DNA from: Dermabacter vaginalis
GTDB taxonomy: Bacteria > Actinomycetota > Actinomycetes > Actinomycetales > Dermabacteraceae
Assembly: GCF_001678905.1 (NCBI RefSeq)
Contig: NZ_CP012117.1
Coordinates: forward strand, 1,674,001-1,738,000
DNA length: 64,000 bases
Direction: 5' to 3'
This document shows, in pieces, positions 57,618 to 64,000 of the stretch. The notes beneath the pieces were generated by a model. That model ran no database searches. It worked only from the letters and a program-made list of their open reading frames with translations, and was not told the DNA's origin. Position numbers and translations under genes: made by a program. Numbering within the stretch: the stretch's first letter is position 1; the number at the start of each line of letters is the position of its first letter.

Positions 57618-58886
57618 TCAGTACTGGGTGAGGTCGGCGTACAGGGGCGTATTTTCGGCGAGTGTGCGCACGCGACCGCGCAGCTGCTCGATATCGCCTT
57701 TGCCGGTGAGTGCCGTCGCGATCACGTCGGCAACCTCGGTGAACTCGGCCGCACCGAACCCGCGCGTCGCAAGCGCGGGAGTGCCGATGCGCAAACCTGA
57801 CGTCACACGCGGCGGGCGCGGATCGTTCGGGACCGCATTGCGGTTGACGGTGATGCCAATCTCGTGGAGGAGATCCTCGGCCTGCTGGCCGTCGATTGAG
57901 GACTTGCGCAAGTCAACGAGCACGAGGTGCACGTCGGTACCACCCGTGAGCAGCTCAACGCCGGCTTCCTTCGCATCGGCTTCCCCGAGACGCTCCGCGA
58001 GAATCTGTGCGCCCTCGAGGGTACGCTGCTGGCGCTCCTTGAACTCCTCCGTTGCGGCGAGCTTGAGCGCGACGGCCTTCGCGGCAATCACGTGCATAAG
58101 CGGGCCGCCCTGCTGCCCCGGGAACACAGCGGAATCAACCTTCTTTGCGAAGTCCTGCTTCGCGAGAAGCATGCCCGAGCGCGGGCCGGCAAGAGTCTTG
58201 TGCACGGTCGTCGAGACGACATCGGCGAACGGCACCGGGCTCGGGTGAAGGCCCGCCGCCACGAGCCCAGAGAAGTGCGCCATATCAACCCAGAGCTTCG
58301 CGCCGACCTCATCGGCGATCGAGCGGAAGGCCTCGAACTCGAGCTGACGCGGATACGCCGACCAACCGGCGACGATCACATTCGGACGCGCCTCAAGTGC
58401 CTGCTCACGCACGTGGTCCATGTCGATGCGGCCGGTCTCCGGATCAACCTCGTAGGCCGCGATGTTGTAAAGCTTGCCCGAGAAGTTGATCTTCATGCCG
58501 TGAGTGAGGTGGCCGCCGTGTGCGAGGGAGAGCCCCATGAGGGTGTCACCCGCGTTCGCGAGAGCATGCATGACCGCCGCATTCGCCGACGCGCCCGAGT
58601 GGGGCTGGACGTTCGCGTGATCCGCACCAAAGAGAGACTTCGCACGCTCGATCGCGAGGTTCTCAGCGACATCAACGTATTCGCAACCACCGTAGTAGCG
58701 CTTGCCCGGGTAGCCCTCGGCATACTTGTTGGTGAGAACCGAGCCCTGGGCTTGGAGGACCGCGCGCGGAACGAAGTTCTCACTCGCAATCATCTCGAGG
58801 GTGGTTTGCTGGCGGTGAAGTTCCTGGTCCAGAACCTTGGCGATCTCCGGGTCGACCGTAGCGATCGATTCACCATGCGTGTTCAT
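57618..58886 (-). CDS. glyA: Serine hydroxymethyltransferase
   Basis: PLP enzyme interconverting serine and glycine with THF. 422 residues: [60 protein letters not shown] lysine in [15 protein letters not shown], and [21 protein letters not shown] at 58884-58886 with AAGGAG is chosen over an upstream frame extension. Confidence 0.97.
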   Translation of the reverse strand: MNTHGESIATVDPEIAKVLDQELHRQQTTLEMIASENFVPRAVLQAQGSVLTNKYAEGYPGKRYYGGCEYVDVAENLAIERAKSLFGADHANVQPHSGASANAAVMHALANAGDTLMGLSLAHGGHLTHGMKINFSGKLYNIAAYEVDPETGRIDMDHVREQALEARPNVIVAGWSAYPRQLEFEAFRSIADEVGAKLWVDMAHFSGLVAAGLHPSPVPFADVVSTTVHKTLAGPRSGMLLAKQDFAKKVDSAVFPGQQGGPLMHVIAAKAVALKLAATEEFKERQQRTLEGAQILAERLGEADAKEAGVELLTGGTDVHLVLVDLRKSSIDGQQAEDLLHEIGITVNRNAVPNDPRPPRVTSGLRIGTPALATRGFGAAEFTEVADVIATALTGKGDIEQLRGRVRTLAENTPLYADLTQY

Positions 58887-58924
58887 GTGCGCTCCTTCGC
58901 GAATCAAGACTTATGTCCTGCTTG

Positions 58925-58951
58925 AGTGTAAACACTGCGTGAGCGAGGCAA
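58925..58951 (-). promoter_or_regulatory. Candidate glyA-folD promoter
   Basis: On the minus strand TTGCCT and TACACT are separated by 15 bases; the spacing is short, but the -10 resembles the others in this window. It lies 38 bases before the glyA start. Confidence 0.35.
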
Positions 58952-58983
58952 CAGTGGTACGCAGGCAAGCGTCGGCCCGGTGC

Positions 58984-60102
58984 CTATGCGCCTATCCGAA
59001 CATTCAGACGGACGGGCTCCGGTTCAAGCCACACACCGAAGCTCTCGTGCACGCGTGAACGCACATGCTCAGCAAGCTCCGCGATGTCCCCACTCGTGGC
59101 CTCCCCCCGATTCGTGAGGGCAAGCGAATGCTTGGTGGAAAGAGCGGCGCCGCTTCGCTCCGGTGTAAGAGTGAAGCCGCGCTCGAGGCCCGAGTGGCTA
59201 ATGAGCCACGCCGCGCTCGTCTTAATCCCGCCCTCGGCCTCGTATCGGGGAGCCTCCTCTGGGAGGATTTCTGCTGCTTCCCGCGAAAGGATCGGGTTCG
59301 TAAAGAAGCTTCCCGCGCTCCAGGTGTCGTGGTCACTGGCATCGAGGACCATCCCCTTACGGGCCCGGACCTCAAGCACAGCCTCGCGCACTTCACGCAT
59401 CGGGGCACGCTCGCCCACGCGAATGCCGAGTCGCTCGGCGAGCTGAGCGTATTTCACGGGTGCCGAAAGGGAACCAAGCTGATGTTGGAAAGTCACCGAC
59501 AGCACGACGTAACGCCCGGTCGCACCGCCTTGCGGCATGCGCGTGCGCTTGAAGAGCGAGTCACGGTAGGCGAATTGGCAATCAGCAGCAAAAAACGTGC
59601 GCACCTGGTTCTCGAGCCGATCCCACGTACGCACACGCGTGATCACGGAGGAGACCTCCTGCCCATACGCTCCGACATTTTGAATCGGGGTTGCACCAAC
59701 AGTGCCGGGGATTCCCGAGAGCGCTTCGATGCCGACCATCTCGCGTTCGACCGCGTAGGCGACGGCGGCATCCCACGACGTACCGGCGAAATATTCGACG
59801 GTCGCGCCGCCACATGCCGCCGCGAGCGGCGTACGATCGGTAGGGCGTGCCTCGCCGGTCGTCGACACCTCGCACGAAGCCTCAATCCACGCGGGGTGGT
59901 CCTCGCCGATTGCCCGAACCACGGTCCCCTTGAAGGGATCGCTCGACGCGACAAGATTCGAGCCACCACCGAGAACGAGAAGTTCGTCGCCCGCGGCATC
60001 AGCAGCGCGCACGGCGGCGATGAGTTCATCCTCGGTTCGGGCCTCGACGTACGTAGAGACTTCCCCGCCGACACGCAGGGTCGTGAGATCAGAAAGCTTC
60101 AC
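58984..60102 (-). CDS. murB: UDP-N-acetylenolpyruvoylglucosamine reductase
   Basis: FAD/NADPH enzyme of peptidoglycan precursor synthesis. 372 residues: TTLRVGGEVSTYVEA, GGGSNLVASSDPF, GIPGTVGATPIQNVGAYGQE, RDSLFKRTR, AGSFFTNPILS (catalytic Ser), and SGLERGF / LTNRGEATSGDI. The GTG start overlaps the hydratase stop (GTGA), a common actinobacterial arrangement. Confidence 0.96.
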   Translation of the reverse strand: MKLSDLTTLRVGGEVSTYVEARTEDELIAAVRAADAAGDELLVLGGGSNLVASSDPFKGTVVRAIGEDHPAWIEASCEVSTTGEARPTDRTPLAAACGGATVEYFAGTSWDAAVAYAVEREMVGIEALSGIPGTVGATPIQNVGAYGQEVSSVITRVRTWDRLENQVRTFFAADCQFAYRDSLFKRTRMPQGGATGRYVVLSVTFQHQLGSLSAPVKYAQLAERLGIRVGERAPMREVREAVLEVRARKGMVLDASDHDTWSAGSFFTNPILSREAAEILPEEAPRYEAEGGIKTSAAWLISHSGLERGFTLTPERSGAALSTKHSLALTNRGEATSGDIAELAEHVRSRVHESFGVWLEPEPVRLNVRIGA

Positions 60103-60533
60103 GCGAGCTTCACCACCGCGCGGCACTTCGTGAGGACCTTCTGACCATTCACGCTTGCCGTGATGTCAATCCGCGCTGTGCCGTCTTCGGGCTTGAGGAG
60201 TCCGACGACTGCCTCGATCTCAACGTCCACTGCTTCGAGTGCGGGGACCTCGATCGGCCGGGTAAAACGCGTCTCATACGAGACGAGGCGACCCGGATCG
60301 CCAAGCCACTCGAGCACCGGGGCAATAACGGTACCCATCGTGAGCATTCCATGCGCAATGACGGAGGGCAGCCCCACCTCGTGCGCAAAAGCATCGTTGT
60401 AGTGGATCGGATTGAAGTCGCCCGAAGCACCCGCGTACCGCACGAGGGTGTCACGGGTAAAGGAACGGGTCTCGCTGACAATGACGTCACCTTTGGCGAG
60501 CGCCTCGAGTGTGGGAACGGTAGGAGTAGTCAT
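60099..60533 (-). CDS. hadB: MaoC-type dehydratase, HadB-like subunit
   Basis: 144 residues with the hydratase-2 hot-dog signature GDFNPIHYNDAFAHEVGLP (catalytic Asp/His) and SVIAHGMLTMG. Pairs with the preceding gene as a heterodimer of the FAS-II 3-hydroxyacyl dehydratase kind. This organism shows no mycolate genes here, so the substrate is uncertain. The hadA-hadB-murB order is conserved. Confidence 0.9.
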   Translation of the reverse strand: MTTPTVPTLEALAKGDVIVSETRSFTRDTLVRYAGASGDFNPIHYNDAFAHEVGLPSVIAHGMLTMGTVIAPVLEWLGDPGRLVSYETRFTRPIEVPALEAVDVEIEAVVGLLKPEDGTARIDITASVNGQKVLTKCRAVVKLA

Positions 60534-60539
60534 ATTTTC

Positions 60540-60992
60540 TTAGCCTTCCTCGCCTCGAACAACGAGCGACGAGCGGACGCTCGCAACGTGTGCCTTCGCG
60601 TGGTCCATGAAGTCCACACGCGTCGTCACCATCGCGTGCGGGCCAACCTGCTTGACGGCCTCGACGGTCAGAGTGGGGATGAGCTCGTCGCCCGCGACAA
60701 TCGCGCGCTCGAGCTCGAATGATTCTTCAGAGTGCACAACACGTGAGAAGTCGATTCCGGCCTCGGGATCGTTGATGTACCGCGCTTCCTCAGCCTGAGC
60801 GAGGGTAACGAGGAACGTGGGAGGGGCAACGATCGCGCTATAGCCGGCCTCGCGTGCGGCTTCCTCGCTCGTCGTGAAAGCATGCGTGTTTCCAGTGGCC
60901 GCGGCAAACTCTCGGATTTTCGTTTCCGAAACTCGTACGCTGGGCCCGCTTTCGTAAACGCGGCCCGCGAAGTCGGGATGAGGCGATGCCAT
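60540..60992 (-). CDS. hadA: FAS1-type dehydratase, HadA-like subunit
   Basis: 150 residues of the MaoC N-terminal hot-dog family: FAGRVYESGPSVRVSETKIREFA, APPTFLVTLAQAEE, and VHSEESFELERAIVAGDEL, without the catalytic Asp/His pair of HadB. AAGGG before ATG 60990-60992. Six bases separate it from hadB; structural partner of it. Confidence 0.9.
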   Translation of the reverse strand: MASPHPDFAGRVYESGPSVRVSETKIREFAAATGNTHAFTTSEEAAREAGYSAIVAPPTFLVTLAQAEEARYINDPEAGIDFSRVVHSEESFELERAIVAGDELIPTLTVEAVKQVGPHAMVTTRVDFMDHAKAHVASVRSSLVVRGEEG

Positions 60993-61106
60993 TGGTTCCT
61001 ACCCTTCGATTAATCGCGCTGCCAGGTCGTGGCGCGCGGGGATTTTCATCGTATCCGGTTGCATCTCGCTGCTTGCGGTGTGGCGCTAATCGCCGAAAGC
61101 ACCAAG

Positions 61107-61170
61107 CAAAAAGCCACCCTCGTGGGCGGCTCAGCGGAGAATCTCCGAAGAACGCACCCGGGGTGGCTTC
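61107..61170 (-). terminator. Terminator after rpmG with a nested hairpin
   Basis: AAGCCACCC (61111-61119) pairs with GGGTGGCTT (61161-61169); within the loop CGGAGA-TCTCCG forms a second hairpin. Read on the minus strand the outer stem ends in TTTTT (61108-61112). Hence transcription of rpmG usually stops before hadA. Confidence 0.7.
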
Positions 61171-61192
61171 TTGATGAGTATGTGCGTGTGGA

Positions 61193-61363
61193 TCAGCGGG
61201 TTTCGCGGTGAACCGTGCTGCTGGCGCACGTCGAGCAGTACTTCTTAAGCTCGAGGCGGTCAGGGGTGTTGCGGCGGTTCTTCTTGGTGATGTAGTTGCG
61301 GTTCTTGCAATCTACGCACGCCAAGGTGATCTTAGGACGCACGTCAGAGCTTTTCGCTGCCAT
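61193..61363 (-). CDS. rpmG: 50S ribosomal protein L33
   Basis: 56 residues with CVDC and CSTC, the zinc-binding (C+) form, and the L33 core [24 protein letters not shown] at 61361-61363 with GAGG six bases upstream; the longer frame is spurious. Downstream of three tRNA genes on the same strand. Confidence 0.96.
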   Translation of the reverse strand: MAAKSSDVRPKITLACVDCKNRNYITKKNRRNTPDRLELKKYCSTCASSTVHRETR

Positions 61364-61456
61364 GACTCGCCTCTTTCCGTTTCGCGCGCATCTTGCATAC
61401 GCGGGTCCTGTCGCCTGCGGCATGCAGGCACATCAACACGCCAGGGAAACCTGGAG

Positions 61457-61533
61457 TGGTACCGAGGGCGGGGATCGAACCCGCGACCTCACGATTATGA
61501 GTCGTGCGCTCTGACCGTCTGAGCTACCCCGGC
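61457..61533 (-). tRNA. tRNA-Met (anticodon CAT)
   Basis: 77 bases with the 3' CCA encoded. Acceptor GCCGGGG pairs with CCTCGGT through two G-U pairs; anticodon stem CACGA/TCGTG with loop CTCATAA; T-arm GCGGGTTCGATCCCCGC. Being an elongator or initiator type is not certain; the strong first pair is G-U, unlike the mismatched initiator. Confidence 0.93.
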
Positions 61534-61590
61534 TCGATCGGAATTGCGGCCCGACACCGATTCTTCGGTGCCGGGCCGCCATCCGATCAG

Positions 61591-61663
61591 AGCCCTGAAA
61601 GGGAATCGAACCCTTGACCTTCTCCTTACCATGGAGATGCTCTGCCGACTGAGCTATCAGGGC
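61591..61663 (-). tRNA. tRNA-Thr (anticodon GGT)
   Basis: 73 bases, CCA not encoded. Acceptor GCCCTGA/TCAGGGC, anticodon stem TCTCC/GGAGA with loop ATGGTAA, T-arm with GGTTCGATTCC. Confidence 0.95.
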
Positions 61664-61758
61664 AACGCGTGAAAACTTACCGTGTTTTGCGAACCTAGGC
61701 AATTCCGGGAAGTCCTCGGTGCGGCGGATCACAGCCACTCACGTGGAGGCAATCTGCG

Positions 61759-61840
61759 TGGCAGGTGAGGGATTCGAACCCCCGAAGGCTGAGCCGTCTG
61801 ATTTACAGTCAGATCCCTTTGGCCGCTAGGGTAACCTGCC
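61759..61840 (-). tRNA. tRNA-Tyr (anticodon GTA)
   Basis: 82 bases, class II with a long variable arm. Acceptor GGCAGGT/ACCTGCC, anticodon stem TCTGA/TCAGA with loop CTGTAAA, T-arm with GGTTCGAATCC. CCA not encoded. First gene behind the promoter at about 61.9 kb. Confidence 0.95.
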
Positions 61841-61868
61841 CTGCTCGCCGGATCCGCGCCCGATATGG

Positions 61869-61880
61869 CGCGATATCGCG
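61869..61880. other. 12-bp perfect palindrome CGCGATATCGCG in the tRNA leader
   Basis: Located between the predicted tRNA promoter and the 5' end of tRNA-Tyr. Could be a regulator site or an RNA processing stem; may be chance. Confidence 0.35.
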
Positions 61881-61895
61881 AAGCGAACCTGATCA

Positions 61896-61924
61896 ATACT
61901 AGCGAGCCTTTGCGCTTTCGTCCA
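61896..61924 (-). promoter_or_regulatory. Promoter of the tRNA-Tyr-Thr-Met cluster
   Basis: On the minus strand TGGACG (61919-61924), 17-base spacer, TAGTAT (61896-61901). No other gene lies between it and tRNA-Tyr. The 332-base stretch 61841-62172 holds only this promoter and the hairpins listed here. Confidence 0.6.
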
Positions 61925-61990
61925 CGCAGAATGGCTGCTGGCGCCCGTGTTCCCTCTCACAGAGCCCCGAACTTCGGCTTTGCCACGAGC

Positions 61991-62030
61991 AGGGGCACCG
62001 CGGCTACTGAGGCCGCGGTGCCCCTGTTTT
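61991..62030 (+). terminator. Strong intrinsic terminator, plus-strand polarity
   Basis: AGGGGCACCGCGGC (61991-62004) pairs perfectly with GCCGCGGTGCCCCT (62012-62025), then GTTTT. The T run is on the plus strand although the neighbouring genes (WXG100, tRNAs) are on the minus strand, so it may block antisense transcription into them or act in both directions. Confidence 0.7.
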
Positions 62031-62063
62031 CCTCCCCCGTATCCCCTTCGCCCCGTCTTTCCT

Positions 62064-62108
62064 AAAAGCCGTTCGCACGGTTTTCTCTGTAGCCGTTCGC
62101 ACGGTTTT
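62064..62108. repeat. Tandem 18-bp repeat carrying small hairpins
   Basis: AGCCGTTCGCACGGTTTT occurs at 62067-62084 and 62091-62108 (period 24). Each has CCGT-TCGC-ACGG plus a T run; the first is flanked by A's and T's on both sides, so it may act as a bidirectional terminator for the WXG100 gene at 62173. Confidence 0.6.
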
Positions 62109-62172
62109 TCGAGAGCTCCGTCACCCCCTTCGCGAAAACCACGCGGAGGCTTCGTTGCTCGAGCGGCTTGCT

Positions 62173-62445
62173 CTACGACGCCGCCGAGGCTTGCATCTGC
62201 TCAGCCGCCTCTTGCTTGACCTGCTCGCCGTGGGTGCGGAGATTCGTCAAAAGCGTTTCGATTGCGGTCGCGAGAGTTTCAAAGTTCGCGACGAACGAGT
62301 CTCGGTCCTCTCCGACCCATTGCGCCGACTGAACGCTTTCGCGTGCCGAATTCAGGGCGCTCGTCGTTGCTGTCGCGAGTGACACAAGGCTCTCGCCTGC
62401 AGAGACGCCCTGTTCGGGCGACATTCCGATAAAAGTCGTGTTCAT
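62173..62445 (-). CDS. WXG100 family protein (ESAT-6-like)
   Basis: Small secreted substrate or component of a type VII secretion system. 90 residues, two amphipathic helices separated by the turn QWVGEDRDSF (W-V-G). No recognisable secretion tail of YxxxD/E type. AAGGGGG before the ATG. One of two close paralogues sharing WVGEDR. Confidence 0.85.
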   Translation of the reverse strand: MNTTFIGMSPEQGVSAGESLVSLATATTSALNSARESVQSAQWVGEDRDSFVANFETLATAIETLLTNLRTHGEQVKQEAAEQMQASAAS

Positions 62446-62484
62446 GTTTCCCCCTTGATCCTTAGTGGTGTTGGTGTGCTGCCG

Positions 62485-62748
62485 CTAGCCGGCGCTCGAG
62501 GCTGCTTGCTGTTCGGCAACCTGACCGCGTGCATTTTCAGCCAAAAGCCCGAGCCTCGCAGCGTTGTCGTCGCTGGCGTGGGCGAGAGTGCCGAGTTGCG
62601 AGAGGAAGTTCTCGCGATCCTCGCCCACCCATTCGAGCGACTGAACGGTGCTCACAGCGTTGTTCCCCATGTCGCGAAGCGAGGTGCCGAGCGCCTCCAG
62701 CGCACCAGCCATGCTTTCGACGCTCCCGGGGTCCATTCCCTTCATCAT
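62485..62748 (-). CDS. WXG100 family protein (ESAT-6-like), paralogue
   Basis: 87 residues with EWVGEDRENF at the turn; helix-turn-helix hairpin. ATG at 62746-62748 with AAAGGAG upstream is used; the next codon is also ATG. Likely heterodimer partner or paralogue of the gene 40 bases downstream. Confidence 0.85.
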   Translation of the reverse strand: MMKGMDPGSVESMAGALEALGTSLRDMGNNAVSTVQSLEWVGEDRENFLSQLGTLAHASDDNAARLGLLAENARGQVAEQQAASSAG

Positions 62749-62894
62749 GCGTATTCTCCTTTCATGAGGGCCCGTGCCCTCGTCGATCATGCCGACACCT
62801 TCACGCTACGGCTTCGCAAAGAGCAAAAGTCCTGTGGAGCACGACCCGCCGGTTCCCATGTGGAGAACTTTTGGCGCTGTGACGCTGCTCCCGC

Positions 62895-63161
62895 CTAACG
62901 CACAAAGCCCGACGCTCGTCGTTGCTCCGAGGATTGTTCCTCAAGTAGGCGTGCCAACTGCCTGAGCATGTCGGCTACGGCGATGAATCGGGCGTGCGCT
63001 TCCTCAGCTGTATTCGCGAAGGCTTCGGCATCTGGGCCCTTCCACGCAAGTGCATTGACGAGTGCGCGTAGTTCCTCGCCCGCATGCCTCCAGCTTTCTG
63101 CGCTGAGCGACATGAGCGTGCTCAGCCGCTCAACCGCCGCGGGGTCCATTCCTTCAAACAT
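62895..63161 (-). CDS. WXG100-like small helical protein
   Basis: 88 residues; W-x-G turn as AWKGPDAEAF and an Ala/Arg/Glu-rich helix pair ending LARLLEEQSSEQRR. More diverged than its two neighbours. ATG at 63159-63161 with GAGGAG upstream. Shares the opening MFEGMDPAAVERL, like MKGMDPGSVESM of the next gene. Confidence 0.78.
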   Translation of the reverse strand: MFEGMDPAAVERLSTLMSLSAESWRHAGEELRALVNALAWKGPDAEAFANTAEEAHARFIAVADMLRQLARLLEEQSSEQRRASGFVR

Positions 63162-63334
63162 GTGTGCTCCTCAGTAGTGATGTGCTGTAGCGCTGTTCTG
63201 AATCAGCGGTATTCCGGTGGGTTGGAAAAGTGGTGAATGCGCTCTTTGAGCGCCAAAGGTGACAGCAGCGGTACCGCGTCACGGCGGCACGGCCACGCCT
63301 CATCCTTTTCGCGCGAGGCTGGGCGCTTTGACAG

Positions 63335-64000
63335 CTATCCATGGCAGTACTCGCGTGCATATGCGGGAACGATGAGTCGACAGTCAGCGCCCTCAACGAG
63401 CCACGCGACATCGGGGGCATTCGCCCATCTCGTTCGCGGCGGAGTGCGGCCAAAAACCGTGAACACCTCCGCCTCTCGAGAACCGAGAACGATACCGCAC
63501 CCCGCGTGCGCGAGGATCGGCCCGAGCGCACCAAGCCTCGAGAACGAACCGCCCTCGAGCCCACCAAAAACACATGCCCCTGCTGCAAGTGCAGTCCGTG
63601 CGGCGACACCGATCTCTGCCGCATCGGAGTCCGACTCGAGGTCCGCGACGTTGTCGAGGATGACAAAGGCCTTCGGCCCCAACGCACTCGCTCGCTCGAG
63701 AACGCGGCACGCCTCTGCCCCATTGCCGGAGGTGCTTTGGGGCAGACGAAGAATCTCACGATCCCGAGCAAGAGCGGCCAGAGATTCGAGAAGTGCAAGG
63801 CGATCGCTCCCCTCACCTCCCACGATGAGACCCCCGCCCTTGAGTGGCAGCGAGACGGGCTCGCCATCGGCGTGAGAGAAGCCCACGAGAGCACGCGTCG
63901 AATCCCGCACGAGCGCGACTGCCTCGCGGGTGCCAAGTGTGCGCCTTGCGAGCACGAAAGCCTCGAGGCATGCGCGACGGCGATTATCCCCGCGCACGGA
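63335..64000 (-). CDS. C-terminal part of an FtsK/EccC-type (type VII secretion) ATPase, cut by window edge
   Basis: Last 221 residues of a larger protein. The fragment matches the third, degenerate ATPase module of EssC/EccC proteins: a P-loop position LIVGGEGSDRLALLESLAAL (no GKS/T), a Walker-B-like AFVILDNVADLE, and the ending GIVLGSREAEVFTVFG and GADCRLIVPAYAREY. The open frame runs past base 64000, so the start is outside. Upstream of three WXG100 genes, it suggests a T7SS locus. Confidence 0.72.
   Translation of the reverse strand, partial: SVRGDNRRRACLEAFVLARRTLGTREAVALVRDSTRALVGFSHADGEPVSLPLKGGGLIVGGEGSDRLALLESLAALARDREILRLPQSTSGNGAEACRVLERASALGPKAFVILDNVADLESDSDAAEIGVAARTALAAGACVFGGLEGGSFSRLGALGPILAHAGCGIVLGSREAEVFTVFGRTPPRTRWANAPDVAWLVEGADCRLIVPAYAREYCHG

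Noticed and set aside
57589-58983. Folate or glycine riboswitch before folD/glyA
   Set aside because: The leaders are short (about 30 and 40 bases) and show no conserved aptamer-like structure.
61457-61840. tRNA cluster as an integration site for a mobile element
   Set aside because: No integrase, no repeated tRNA 3' end and no change in gene content of phage type nearby.
62067-62108. Possible CRISPR array (two 18-bp repeats)
   Set aside because: Only two copies with a 6-base gap and T runs; fits tandem terminators, not a CRISPR.
63154-63936. Minus-strand frame across the end of the EccC-like gene
   Set aside because: Overlaps the better-supported frame ending at 63335 and lacks any recognised family; composition is that of an out-of-frame reading.

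Overview
The window is ordinary chromosomal DNA of a high-GC Gram-positive bacterium (Actinomycetota). This rests on the mtrA-mtrB-lpqB operon, a WhiB regulator, an acyl-CoA carboxylase with alpha, beta and epsilon subunits, the hadA-hadB-murB arrangement, DUF3499, DUF5719 and TIGR03089 family genes, and a WXG100/EccC-type locus. No mycolate or arabinan genes are visible. The mix fits Micrococcales, perhaps Dermabacteraceae, but that placement is an inference. Most genes use NNC/NNG codons, many start with GTG, and GTGA or ATGA stop/start overlaps are common.

Layout. 1-6.3 kb (minus strand): 5' end of secA, hpf, comF, and lpqB-mtrB-mtrA, the cell-envelope two-component system. 6.4-14.4 kb: phosphomannomutase with a fused Trm112-like domain, DUF3499, a metallopeptidase-family protein without its zinc motif, DUF5719, a very large membrane glycosyltransferase, and whiB. 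14.7-16.6 kb (plus): a FolC-like Mur ligase-fold protein and a TIGR03089 protein. 16.6-26.6 kb: a galactofuranan-type cell-wall polysaccharide cluster with an ABC exporter (ATPase and permease), a GlfT2-like transferase, UDP-galactopyranose mutase, another GT2, an SDR-GlfT1-like fusion, an LCP ligase and a DPM1-like GT2. 26.8-28.6 kb: wreckage of a second sugar-nucleotide cassette (dehydrogenase, aminotransferase and acetyltransferase remnants) around an intact DUF2304 gene.

28.6-34.5 kb: purE, purK, a second OmpR-type two-component system, a class III adenylate cyclase and birA. 34.6-40.8 kb (plus): acyl-CoA carboxylase beta and epsilon, a DUF885 peptidase-like protein, Maf, and the biotinylated alpha subunit. 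BirA, divergent from the beta subunit, would biotinylate the alpha subunit. 40.8-52.6 kb: a nucleoside uptake and salvage region with PNP, a phosphopentose/hexose mutase, deoC, a kinase-Nudix fusion, deoA, cdd, two permeases, a double ATPase and a BMP lipoprotein. Imported nucleosides would be deaminated or phosphorolysed, and the (deoxy)ribose phosphate isomerised and cleaved by DeoC.

52.7-61.4 kb (minus): manC, a DyP peroxidase with a PCu(A)C copper chaperone, exonuclease III, folD, glyA, murB, two MaoC-type hydratase subunits and rpmG. 61.4-61.9 kb: tRNA-Met, tRNA-Thr and tRNA-Tyr behind one promoter. 62.1-64 kb: three small WXG100-type proteins and the C-terminal part of an FtsK/EccC-like ATPase that runs off the window.

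The most unusual signals are a 25-nt imperfect palindrome repeated inside unrelated coding regions at linkers and tails, an SDR-glycosyltransferase fusion whose SDR half has lost its catalytic Tyr/Lys, the collapsed second polysaccharide cassette, and a perfect anti-Shine-Dalgarno complement with no usable start codon in the leader of the ribosome-hibernation gene.
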